A stretch of DNA of 64,000 nucleotides from assembly GCF_900055185.1 (NCBI RefSeq), contig NZ_FIZX01000003.1:1-64000 (forward strand). Direction: 5' to 3'. The DNA comes from Grimontia celer (GTDB lineage: Bacteria; Pseudomonadota; Gammaproteobacteria; Enterobacterales; Vibrionaceae). This document shows, piece after piece, positions 46,414 through 54,537 of this stretch. The stretch's first letter is position 1. Each line of letters begins with the position of its first letter. Under the pieces are notes generated by a model. It did not search any database. It saw only the letters and a program-made list of their open reading frames with translations, and had not been told where the DNA came from. A program made the position numbers and the translations under genes.

Positions 46414-47244
46414 ATGTATATGTCGCACTTTGGCCTCAATGCCGCGCCATTTAGCTTAACCCCAGACACACGTTGCTTTTTCGGCGTGCGTTCTCACGTG
46501 GATGCGATAAATACCTGCGTGTCGGCGATGGAAATGGGCGAAGGCTTGGTCAAAGTGACAGGCGAAGTAGGTACAGGAAAAACCATGGTGTGCCGTTTGG
46601 TGCTCAAAGCATTGAGCGACAGCTTCACCTTGGTATTTCTGCCAAACCCGGCCAATACGGTGGCAGGGTTGCACCGCCTGATTGCTGATGAGCTTGGTAT
46701 TGATGAACAGGTGACAGAAGACAAGCTGCTTGGTGCAATCCAACAGGCAGCTATTGTGGCTGCACGAGATGAAAAGCCTGTCGTGATCCTTTGCGATGAA
46801 GCGCAGGCCATGCCGGATGAAGTGCTTGAAGCGATCCGCTTGCTGGGCAATCTGGAAACCGAGCAGCGTAAGCTGATTCAACTAATTATGTTCGGCCAGC
46901 CAGAGCTTGATGAGCGTCTGTCACAGCACAATATGCGCCAGCTACTGCAGCGTATCAGTTTCAGCGCAGAATTAACGCCGCTGAGCTTTGCCGAAACGTC
47001 GGCCTATATCGACCATAGATTACAAGAACAGGGCGCTTCGCCACTGTTCTCTACGTGGGCAAAGCGCCGCATTTGGGTCGCCAGTCAGGGCATTCCGCGA
47101 CTGGTGCATCAGCTTTGCCATAAATCGCTGTTACTGAGTTTTGGCAGGGGTAAACGCTGTGTCAGCGCGCATGCTGTTCGCCTTGCCATTAAAGATACAC
47201 CTCTCGCCCGCAAGCACTCAGTGCTTCAGGCCGTTTGGGGGTAG
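46414..47244 (+). CDS. mshM: MSHA biogenesis ATPase MshM (ExeA-like)
   Basis: A 276 aa AAA+ ATPase of the ExeA/GspA family. Walker A is GEVGTGKT (50-57) and Walker B is VILCDEAQ (~125-132), followed by LLGNLET and a LGQ/FGQPEL sensor-like stretch. It begins MYMSHFGLNAAPFSLTPD, typical of this family. ExeA homologues help place the secretin, sometimes with peptidoglycan-binding partners. It lies 9 bp after mshL and 6 bp before mshN. Unlike ExeA, it has no C-terminal membrane helix or peptidoglycan domain. Confidence 0.93.
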   Translation: MYMSHFGLNAAPFSLTPDTRCFFGVRSHVDAINTCVSAMEMGEGLVKVTGEVGTGKTMVCRLVLKALSDSFTLVFLPNPANTVAGLHRLIADELGIDEQVTEDKLLGAIQQAAIVAARDEKPVVILCDEAQAMPDEVLEAIRLLGNLETEQRKLIQLIMFGQPELDERLSQHNMRQLLQRISFSAELTPLSFAETSAYIDHRLQEQGASPLFSTWAKRRIWVASQGIPRLVHQLCHKSLLLSFGRGKRCVSAHAVRLAIKDTPLARKHSVLQAVWG

Positions 47245-47250
47245 GAAATC

Positions 47251-48339
47251 ATGAGTGAATTAAACCGCATGTTGAGCGACCTATCGTCGCCGAAAAACAA
47301 TGAAAAACATGTCAATGTGGCGCCAATCCCTTCTGTATGGGGCTTTCGTTTTGCACGTGTCGTGCTGGCACTGATAGCGACTTTGGTGGGAGCGACGGGT
47401 ATTTCGTGGGCACTTTCGAGTGGCAGTGAGAGAACGGTTCTACCGGCGTCAACTTTGATACCTGAACCCGTATTCGTTGAGCCGGCACCTAAAGCCGTCC
47501 CTTCGCCTACCCAGAAAGTAGTGAAAAGTGAAGTCAGCTATGTGGCAATGAAAATGACGCCGAAGGTGGAAGCTGTTGAGCCTGTCTCTGAGGCGAAAGT
47601 CGAAACCAGAGCAACTGCACAGGTAGCTGAACCTGTGCTGATTGCGAAAGCAGAGCCAGTTAAAGCTGCGCCAGTGCAAGAAACAGTAGAAGTTGAACAA
47701 GCGGCCTCACTGTCAGTAGAAACCATCGAACTGACTGGCGAACAGTTGGCAGATATCGCTTACGAAAAAGCGCAGAAACGCGCTCAGGTTGGCGATACAC
47801 AAAAAGCCATCGCTTTTCTGCGTGATGCGGTGAAATACAACCCGAGCCACATTGCTGCCACCAATCAATTGGCTGGGCTTTTGTATGGGCGCAGCCAATT
47901 GCGAGATGCAGAAAACGTGCTGCGTAAAGGCATCAGCGCCAACCCAAATTCCGCAACATTGAAACTCACACTGGCGCGCATGTACCAGCAAAGTGGCAGC
48001 GAAGAATCTGCGCTGAATGTGCTGTCTTCTTCGGTGAACTTGCTGGACGGCGAGCAGGTACGATTTGTATCCATGCGCGCGGCCTTGGCACAAAAGCTGG
48101 GTAAGAACCTTGAAGCCAAGCAAAGCTATCAATGGCTGACAGAGCAAGAACCGATGGACGGTCGCTGGTGGCTCGGACTGGGTGTGTCTGCTGAGAAAAC
48201 CGGTGCCAATGAGGAGGCCGCAAAAGCCTATGGCAAAGCTGTGAAGTCCGGCGGTTTGAGCAACCAGTCAGTGAACTTTGCCCGCCAGCGTTTGCTTTAC
48301 CTCCAGAACCTGAAACAGGGAGCGACAGATGGCCGTTAA
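47251..48339 (+). CDS. mshN: MSHA biogenesis protein MshN (TPR protein)
   Basis: A 362 aa bitopic inner-membrane protein. A short cytoplasmic N-terminus is followed by one helix (~32-52), a low-complexity alanine-valine-glutamate-proline linker (~60-155), and about five tetratricopeptide repeats (~165-350, AYEKAQKRAQVGDTQKAIAF and following). TPR proteins of type IV pilus systems usually assist secretin assembly or scaffold the platform. It overlaps mshE by 11 nt. Confidence 0.9.
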   Translation: MSELNRMLSDLSSPKNNEKHVNVAPIPSVWGFRFARVVLALIATLVGATGISWALSSGSERTVLPASTLIPEPVFVEPAPKAVPSPTQKVVKSEVSYVAMKMTPKVEAVEPVSEAKVETRATAQVAEPVLIAKAEPVKAAPVQETVEVEQAASLSVETIELTGEQLADIAYEKAQKRAQVGDTQKAIAFLRDAVKYNPSHIAATNQLAGLLYGRSQLRDAENVLRKGISANPNSATLKLTLARMYQQSGSEESALNVLSSSVNLLDGEQVRFVSMRAALAQKLGKNLEAKQSYQWLTEQEPMDGRWWLGLGVSAEKTGANEEAAKAYGKAVKSGGLSNQSVNFARQRLLYLQNLKQGATDGR

Positions 48340-50044
48340 ATTACGAAAGCGTCTTGGCGACCTGCTGGTTGAAGAGCACATCATCACTGATGCACATCTG
48401 AATGCTGCGCTAGCCCGTCAGTCTGAGACCGGACGTAAGCTTGGCGATACCTTAATGGAGATGGGCATTCTGACCGAAAGTCAGATGCTGGACTTCCTTG
48501 CCCGACAGCTTGGCGTACCACTGATTGATCTCAGTCTGACCCAAGTCGATCCAAGTGCCGTCAGTTTGCTGCCAGAAGTGCATGCTCGACGCCTTCGCGC
48601 GCTGGTGATTGGTCGTATCGGGAACACGGTTCGTGTGGCGATGTCCGATCCCGCGGATCTGGCCTCACAGGAAAGTGTGCTGAATCAGCTGCATCAATAT
48701 CAGGTAGAGCTTTTGATCACGGCAGAGCAGCCGTTGATCGACGCATTTGATCGCTACTACCGCCGCACCAGCGAAATCGCTTCTTTTGCTGAGCGACTGC
48801 AGGCCGAGCATGGCGTAAAGCTGGAACAAAACTTCGGGGCAGACGAAGAGCAATCTGAAGAAGTCACCGTCGTTAAACTGATTAACTCGCTGTTTGAAGA
48901 CGCTGTACAAGTGAATGCTTCGGATATTCACATTGAGCCTGATGCCGATGCTCTGCGAATTCGCCAGCGTATTGATGGCGTGCTACACGAAACGCTATTG
49001 AAAGAACGAGCGATTGCTTCTGCACTGGTGCTTCGCCTGAAACTCATGAGCGGCATGGATATCTCTGAAAAACGTCTGCCGCAGGATGGCCGCTTCAACA
49101 TCAATGTCCGTGGCAATGCCATCGACGTGCGTGTGTCGACGCTTCCTGTGCAATACGGCGAGTCTGTGGTGATGCGTCTTCTTAACCAGTCGGCCGGTGT
49201 GCTGCAGCTGGAAGAGGTCGGTATGGATGCGCAGATGCTGGTGCGTTTCCGAAACCAGCTTCGCCGTCCACACGGCATGATTCTGGTCACCGGCCCGACA
49301 GGCTCGGGTAAAACCACCACGCTTTATGGCGCGCTCAATGAACTGAATGTGCCGGGCAAAAAGATCCTGACTGCGGAAGACCCGGTGGAATACCGTCTCC
49401 CACGTATCAGTCAGGTACAAATTCAAAGCAAGATTGGCCTGAGCTTTTCTTCCGCGCTTCGCACCTTCCTTCGTCAGGATCCGGACATCATCTTAGTCGG
49501 TGAGATGCGTGATCTTGAAACTGTGGAAATCGGTCTTCGCGCGGCACTGACAGGTCACTTGGTGCTCTCGACCTTGCACACCAATAACGCCATTGACAGT
49601 GCGCTCCGCCTTTTGGATATGGAAGCGCCGGGTTATCTGGTGGCGAGTGCAGTGCGCGCGGTGCTGGCGCAGCGATTGATCCGCCGCATCTGCCCGGACT
49701 GTAAAGTGCCCCACGCCACTGACGATGTTGAGCAGGTTTGGCTGACAACCACCCGCCAAGAAATGGCAGGGCATGGCTTCTACAAAGGCCGCGGCTGTCA
49801 GAGCTGTAACTTTACCGGTTACAAAGGGCGAATTGGTGTGTTTGAGCTTCTGGAAATCACGCCAGAGTTGATGGACGCCTTGCGCGCTAACGACACTCAA
49901 TTGTTCTCTGCGCTGGCGGAGCAACAAGCGGGCTATAAGCCGTTAGTTCACAGTGCGCTGGATTTTGCCAAGCAAGGACAAACCTCGCTGGAAGAAGCGA
50001 TGAAGCTCTCTGAAGCGGCAGCAATGTCGCTGATAGGTGCCTGA
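48329..50044 (+). CDS. mshE: MSHA pilus extension ATPase MshE
   Basis: A 571 aa PilB/GspE-family motor ATPase that extends the MSHA pilus. The N-terminus is a MshEN domain: two tandem motifs (RLGDLLVEEHII...ALARQ, 8-31, and KLGDTLMEMGIL...FLARQ, ~37-60) known to bind cyclic di-GMP. The first motif has His17 where glycine is usual; Arg8 and Gln31, which match the critical Arg9 and Gln32 of V. cholerae MshE, are present. Walker A GPTGSGKTT (~322-330), Asp and His boxes, and a zinc tetracysteine CPDC...CQSC (~455-495) complete it. Second-messenger control of pilus assembly is inferred. It overlaps mshG by one base (TGATG). Confidence 0.96.
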   Translation: MAVKLRKRLGDLLVEEHIITDAHLNAALARQSETGRKLGDTLMEMGILTESQMLDFLARQLGVPLIDLSLTQVDPSAVSLLPEVHARRLRALVIGRIGNTVRVAMSDPADLASQESVLNQLHQYQVELLITAEQPLIDAFDRYYRRTSEIASFAERLQAEHGVKLEQNFGADEEQSEEVTVVKLINSLFEDAVQVNASDIHIEPDADALRIRQRIDGVLHETLLKERAIASALVLRLKLMSGMDISEKRLPQDGRFNINVRGNAIDVRVSTLPVQYGESVVMRLLNQSAGVLQLEEVGMDAQMLVRFRNQLRRPHGMILVTGPTGSGKTTTLYGALNELNVPGKKILTAEDPVEYRLPRISQVQIQSKIGLSFSSALRTFLRQDPDIILVGEMRDLETVEIGLRAALTGHLVLSTLHTNNAIDSALRLLDMEAPGYLVASAVRAVLAQRLIRRICPDCKVPHATDDVEQVWLTTTRQEMAGHGFYKGRGCQSCNFTGYKGRIGVFELLEITPELMDALRANDTQLFSALAEQQAGYKPLVHSALDFAKQGQTSLEEAMKLSEAAAMSLIGA

Positions 50045-51261
50045 TGCCAAGGTATCGCTACACCGCGCGCAAGCCGAACGGAAAACGTGTTTCGGCGATT
50101 ATTGAAGCTGCCAGCGAGAGTGATGCGATCGCTAACGTGTCAGCGTCTGGCGCGGTGTTGTTATCACTGGAAATCACCAAGGCGCGGGCACAAAAAGCCA
50201 ATGCGCCGCTGTTTCAGCCAAAGGTGAAACTGGAATCGCTGGTGATTTTCAGCCGTCAGGCATACAGCTTGATAAAAGCGGGTGTCCCGCTGCTGCGTGC
50301 CATTAAAGGCTTAGGGCAAAGCACCACGGATAAGCCATTGAAAGCTGCGCTTGAAAGCGTCGCCAATGAGCTTTCAAACGGTCGCCCGATGTCGGCGGCA
50401 ATGCGTGACCACGAAAATGTGTTCAGTGATTTGTTTGTCTCGCTGGTACAGGTGGGGGAAAACACGGGTCGTCTCGATGATGCCATGCTCCAGCTGGCTG
50501 AATACTACGAGCAGGAAATGGAAACCCGCCGCCGGATCAAATCGGCGCTGCGTTACCCAACATTTGTGTTGATGGTGATCATCGGTGCGATGGCGTTTTT
50601 GAACGTCAAAGTGATCCCGCAGTTTGCAGGCATGTTTGCCAAATTTGGCTCTGATTTGCCACTGCCGACCAAGATTTTGATGGCGACATCGAGCTTTTTT
50701 GTCGATTTCTGGTGGCTGCTGGTCTTCGGCACCGTTTGCTTGGTAGCAGGCTTACAGGTGTGGAAAAACACCGAGCAAGGCCGGGTGAAGTGGGACAAAT
50801 TCAAACTGCGCATTCCGCTGGTCGGCAACCTGGTTAATCGCGCTTTGATGTCGCGCTTCTCGCGAACATTCGCCTTGATGCTGCGTGCTGGTGTGCCGCT
50901 CAACACTGCACTGCAAATGTCTGGTGAAGCGCTGGATAACCACTTTCTTGGTGGCGAAGTGGACAAGATGAAAGCGGCGATAGAGTCGGGGATTAACCTC
51001 AGTTCCGTCACCGCAGACAGCCAACTGTTTACGCCACTGGTTCACCAGATGATTCAGGTGGGCGAGGAAACCGGTCAGATTGATAACCTGCTGCTGGAAG
51101 CGAGCGACTTTTACGACCGCGAAGTGGATTACGACCTGAAAACCCTGTCAGCGCGGATGGAGCCTATCCTGCTGCTGATTGTGGCGGGCATGGTGTTGAT
51201 CCTCGCATTGGGTATTTTCCTGCCAATGTGGAACATGCTCGACCTGATCCGCGGCGGCTAA
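50044..51261 (+). CDS. mshG: MSHA inner-membrane platform protein MshG (PilC/GspF)
   Basis: A 405 aa GspF-family membrane protein with two repeated GspF domains (~68-190 and ~270-393) and three hydrophobic helices (~170, ~220, ~375-395). Typical strings are LVIFSRQAYSLIKAGVPLLRAI and FSRTFALMLRAGVPLNTAL, marking the two copies. It is the membrane partner of the MshE motor. It begins at the mshE stop, and the mshF start follows directly on its stop (TAAATG). Confidence 0.96.
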   Translation: MPRYRYTARKPNGKRVSAIIEAASESDAIANVSASGAVLLSLEITKARAQKANAPLFQPKVKLESLVIFSRQAYSLIKAGVPLLRAIKGLGQSTTDKPLKAALESVANELSNGRPMSAAMRDHENVFSDLFVSLVQVGENTGRLDDAMLQLAEYYEQEMETRRRIKSALRYPTFVLMVIIGAMAFLNVKVIPQFAGMFAKFGSDLPLPTKILMATSSFFVDFWWLLVFGTVCLVAGLQVWKNTEQGRVKWDKFKLRIPLVGNLVNRALMSRFSRTFALMLRAGVPLNTALQMSGEALDNHFLGGEVDKMKAAIESGINLSSVTADSQLFTPLVHQMIQVGEETGQIDNLLLEASDFYDREVDYDLKTLSARMEPILLLIVAGMVLILALGIFLPMWNMLDLIRGG

Positions 51262-51867
51262 ATGCGCTGGATTTTTAGGTTCAGGGAAAGCAGTGCTACC
51301 CAGTGGGCTTTGCTTACCGCGATTATCGGTATTGTCGTGATGGCAGCGATTCCCGCTTTTGAGCGTGTGATGCAGTTTGCCGATGAAGTGGAGTTTCGTT
51401 ATCTCGCCAATGCGTTTGAAGGCTCTGCCAAGAATGTGCATTTGCGAGCTGCTTTAAAAAACGAGAGTAAACAAAAAGATATCGTTACTGTTGAGGATGT
51501 CAGTTTCCGATTGAATCCAACAGATAACCATCAACAAGGTTTTCCTTTTGCGCTGGAAAATGGCGCAAAAACACTGGCAGATTTACACAGCCAAGATTGC
51601 GGTGCGCTGCTGGAAAAATTTACCGACCAGTCTTACTGGCTGGATGACAGATTACAGGCTGTGGCAGAGCAAATTTCGCAGCCAAAGATTCGCGCAATAG
51701 TGGTGAAGGACAAAGGTAACAACGCCCAACCTTATTGCCGATTTGAGAGGCCGGCACGCGCCGGTATTTGGAGTGATGGCACGTCAAATTCGGCGCGTCA
51801 TGTTTTTACTTATTACCCGGCATCTGGTCGCGTAGAAGTATTGAGAGAAACTGGAGAAGTAAAATGA
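51262..51867 (+). CDS. mshF: MSHA biogenesis protein MshF
   Basis: A 201 aa protein with one hydrophobic segment near the N-terminus (~12-32, [22 protein letters not shown]) and a periplasmic remainder. It lacks the G-FTLxE prepilin cleavage motif, although its overall form is pilin-like. Its role in V. cholerae is poorly defined. It follows mshG without a gap and overlaps the pilin gene by 4 nt (ATGA). Identification depends mostly on position and general form. Confidence 0.85.
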   Translation: MRWIFRFRESSATQWALLTAIIGIVVMAAIPAFERVMQFADEVEFRYLANAFEGSAKNVHLRAALKNESKQKDIVTVEDVSFRLNPTDNHQQGFPFALENGAKTLADLHSQDCGALLEKFTDQSYWLDDRLQAVAEQISQPKIRAIVVKDKGNNAQPYCRFERPARAGIWSDGTSNSARHVFTYYPASGRVEVLRETGEVK

Positions 51868-52295
51868 AACGTCAAGGCGGTTTTACGCTGATTGAAATGA
51901 TCGTTGTGATCGTAATCCTGGGTATTTTGGCGGTTACGGCAGCACCTAAGTTCATCAGCTTCCAAGATGATGCACGCAAGGCATCACTAAGTGGTCTTGC
52001 AGCAGCAATGCAAAGTGCAGCATCCATGGCCCACGGTAAGTACTTGATTGATGACACCTACGAGTCAGCTAATATGACCAATGGTTATCCATCTGCGACA
52101 GCAGAAGGTATTGGCGCTCAAATTGTTACTGATGGCTTTTCGGCAAACGGTTTTGCTCCAGAGAACTCAATCCAGTACAAGTTGACAGAGAACTCTGGTA
52201 CTGACTGTGTCCAGTACACTGCTGCGGAAATAAAAGATGGAGAAACAGAGGTTTCACCGCCAGTTGTGTCAATTGAAACCTGCGCGACAAGCTAA
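51864..52295 (+). CDS. mshA: Type IV major prepilin, MshA (possibly MshB)
   Basis: A 143 aa type IV prepilin with a six-residue leader MKRQGG, cleavage before FTLIEMIVV, Glu5 of the mature protein, a long hydrophobic helix, and a C-terminal disulfide-loop pair of cysteines (~122 and ~141). It starts [11 protein letters not shown] like V. cholerae MshA. The standard operon has two prepilin genes here, mshB then mshA; only this one is present between mshF and mshC. A GGAGAAG ribosome site supports strong translation. I call it mshA by sequence, noting that mshB would occupy the first position after mshF. Confidence 0.85.
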   Translation: MKRQGGFTLIEMIVVIVILGILAVTAAPKFISFQDDARKASLSGLAAAMQSAASMAHGKYLIDDTYESANMTNGYPSATAEGIGAQIVTDGFSANGFAPENSIQYKLTENSGTDCVQYTAAEIKDGETEVSPPVVSIETCATS

Positions 52296-52304
52296 ATACC
52301 GTAA

Positions 52305-52769
52305 ATGAACAAAGGCTTCACCCTGATTGAGCTGATCACCGTACTGGTGATACTTGGGGTCATTAGTATCTTTGTCGTACCGAGCCTGTCGGGATCTGAA
52401 GCCTTTTCAGTGACCAGCGCTCGGGATACGGGTTTGTCTGTTGCCAGACAAGTCCAGCTCAGGGCGATGCAGCAGGAGACGCCGTCTTCTGCCTGCAATG
52501 CCTTGTATGTTGCTGCCTCCCGAATGGGGGGCAGTAGCAATTCTGCCTGTGGTTTTGGTGAAACCCGCAGTGATGCGGTGGATCTTTCTGAATCACAGGT
52601 GCGCATTTCACCTGCTCAAACGATTTATTTTGATTTGCTGGGACGTCCGGTAAATTCAGTAGGCGGCCGCCTTTGCACTTCTGAACGGTGCGAGTTCACC
52701 TTCTCCCAAGGCAATTCAGAAGCCAGAATTTGCTTAAACAGCGAGGGCTATTTCCATGCCTGCAGCTGA
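52305..52769 (+). CDS. mshC: MSHA minor pilin MshC
   Basis: A 154 aa prepilin-like protein with a very short leader (MNKG|FTLIELITVLV), Glu5 present, and GspH-like C-terminal features with four or more cysteines (~64, ~80, ~126-142) likely forming disulfides. Minor pilins of this sort prime pilus assembly. It begins 9 bp after the major pilin stop and overlaps mshD by 14 nt. Confidence 0.9.
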   Translation: MNKGFTLIELITVLVILGVISIFVVPSLSGSEAFSVTSARDTGLSVARQVQLRAMQQETPSSACNALYVAASRMGGSSNSACGFGETRSDAVDLSESQVRISPAQTIYFDLLGRPVNSVGGRLCTSERCEFTFSQGNSEARICLNSEGYFHACS

Positions 52770-53361
52770 AAAAACCTATCGAATTTCAATCTATCAGCGT
52801 GGCTATACGCTGGTGGAATTAGTGATTGGCATCGTCGTATTTGGTGTTGCCATGGTGCTACTCAGTACCACCCTTTTCCCTATGTTCGCCAAATCTGCCA
52901 ATCCGCATTATGAAGCCCGCGCAGCCGCGTTAGGGCAAGCGGTGATGAACGAGATCCTGGCACGTCAGTTTGATAAAAACTCTGATCCCAACGGCAGTCG
53001 CTGGCGCTGTGATGAAGACGCTGACGCCGTTTTGGCGCAGGGTATTGTTGCCCCGAATCCTATTCAAACCTGTTCTTCTCCACTTACAGCAGGAACGGGT
53101 TTTGTTGCTGTTGAAGACTATATCGGGTGCTGGGGAGGAAGCTCGTCCTGCACTCGAACCCACAGAGGCGATTTGAGTGCTCTGGTTGGAGCCTCTGCGT
53201 CGGATTACAAAGGCTTCACTGTCGATATCAATGTCGAGTACGACAGCAGTACTTTTGCGGACAGCACCAACAACGCCAGACTCTACAAACGCATCGACCT
53301 GTACGTCGATACCGGCAGTTTTGGCCGATATGACTTCACGTCCTATCGGAGTAACTTCTGA
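52756..53361 (+). CDS. mshD: MSHA minor pilin MshD
   Basis: A 201 aa prepilin-like protein with a long charged leader (~16 aa) before the cleavage motif G|YTLVELVIGIVV. The helix is followed by a large C-terminal domain rich in cysteine and serine (~75-140). It overlaps both mshC (14 nt) and mshO (1 nt). It corresponds to PilV/GspI-type minor pilins; a role in initiating the pilus is inferred. Confidence 0.9.
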   Translation: MPAAEKTYRISIYQRGYTLVELVIGIVVFGVAMVLLSTTLFPMFAKSANPHYEARAAALGQAVMNEILARQFDKNSDPNGSRWRCDEDADAVLAQGIVAPNPIQTCSSPLTAGTGFVAVEDYIGCWGGSSSCTRTHRGDLSALVGASASDYKGFTVDINVEYDSSTFADSTNNARLYKRIDLYVDTGSFGRYDFTSYRSNF

Positions 53362-54110
53362 TGATTCTGTTCACCCGTAGACCTAGCGGATTTACGCTGG
53401 TTGAGCTAATCGTTACCTTGACGATTTTGGCTATTGTTTCGGTCGGTATCTTTGGTTTTATCGAATCCAGCGCATCAGGCTATGTTGAATCGCGAAACCG
53501 TGAAGCTTTGCAATCTGAAGCCCGTTTTGCGGTTGAGCGGGTAGGCCGGGAGCTGCGTCATGCGGTGCCAAATAGCCTGCATGTATACAGTGGTGGGGAA
53601 TGTTTGGTATTTACGCCGATTCGCTATTCCGGCACTTACCATCAGTTAGTTGAGGGAGAAAATACGCTGAGCGTTGCACTCTCTACCAAAGAGACAGATT
53701 GGCAATCCAATGTGAGCGAGAATCATCGGATTGTGTTCTTACCTTCATCGCCTGCAGATTTAACAGGAGACAACAGCTACCAGATCACTGGTGTTGTTGG
53801 CAATACAATCACAACATCGAAAACGGCTGCGGACCTGTGGCCTGCTGAGTCACCCTCCCGTCGTTTCTTTATATATGAAAACTCAGTGAGTTTTTGCTTT
53901 GATAACAATACAGATTCGCTTGAACGCCGCATCAATAACGGCACTCAGAACAGTACGACCTTGGCAATGAACATTGCTGCGGGCAGCGGGTTTAACTTGG
54001 GCACCACATCTTTAGCCAGCGGTAACCTAATCAATATCACTTACAAGTTCAGCCAATCCGGCGAGTCTTCGGTTTATAACCAACAAGTGCAGGTTCTCAA
54101 TGCACCGTAA
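53361..54110 (+). CDS. mshO: MSHA minor pilin MshO (PilW-like)
   Basis: A 249 aa prepilin-like protein with leader ...RRPSG before FTLVELIVTLTILAIV and Glu5. A GspJ/PilW-type globular domain follows (~40-249), with strands and few cysteines. The start overlaps the mshD stop. Together with MshC, MshD and MshP it would form the minor-pilin tip complex. Confidence 0.9.
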   Translation: MILFTRRPSGFTLVELIVTLTILAIVSVGIFGFIESSASGYVESRNREALQSEARFAVERVGRELRHAVPNSLHVYSGGECLVFTPIRYSGTYHQLVEGENTLSVALSTKETDWQSNVSENHRIVFLPSSPADLTGDNSYQITGVVGNTITTSKTAADLWPAESPSRRFFIYENSVSFCFDNNTDSLERRINNGTQNSTTLAMNIAAGSGFNLGTTSLASGNLINITYKFSQSGESSVYNQQVQVLNAP

Positions 54111-54537
54111 AGTTACTTCTCTCAAACATCAAAAAGGCAGCATGTTAATCATCGCGGTATTTGCGATGACAGCCTTGGCAGCTCTCGGTGCAGCGCTGAT
54201 GCAAATCACCACCTCACAAAGTGATACAACGACCCGTGAAGTGTTGGGTGCCCGCGCCTGGCTTGCGGCAAACAGTGGCACTGAATTGGCGATGGCGAGA
54301 CTATTTCCGCTGGCCAAAGATGCTAACAATCTACCTGCAGCAACGTGCAGCGAAACACCTGTTGTGACGAATTTTGGTAGTGCAGGTCTTAGAGGCTGTT
54401 CTGTGTCAGTGACTTGCGAAACCATTGATGCTGGGGAGTTTGTTCAATACCACGTTGAAAGTAAGGGGCAGTGCGGTAGCGGTGCGTATCAGGTTGTTAG
54501 GGTTCAGGAAAGCTGGGCAAGGGGAATAAGCGAATGA
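54100..54537 (+). CDS. mshP: MSHA minor pilin-like protein MshP (PilX/GspK-like)
   Basis: A 145 aa protein with a short basic leader ending in KG before SMLIIAVFAMTALAALGAALM. The usual Glu5 of prepilins is missing, as is typical for PilX/GspK-type tip subunits. Four cysteines occur in the C-terminal half (~88-124). It overlaps mshO by 11 nt and mshQ by 4 nt. Confidence 0.9.
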   Translation: MHRKVTSLKHQKGSMLIIAVFAMTALAALGAALMQITTSQSDTTTREVLGARAWLAANSGTELAMARLFPLAKDANNLPAATCSETPVVTNFGSAGLRGCSVSVTCETIDAGEFVQYHVESKGQCGSGAYQVVRVQESWARGISE

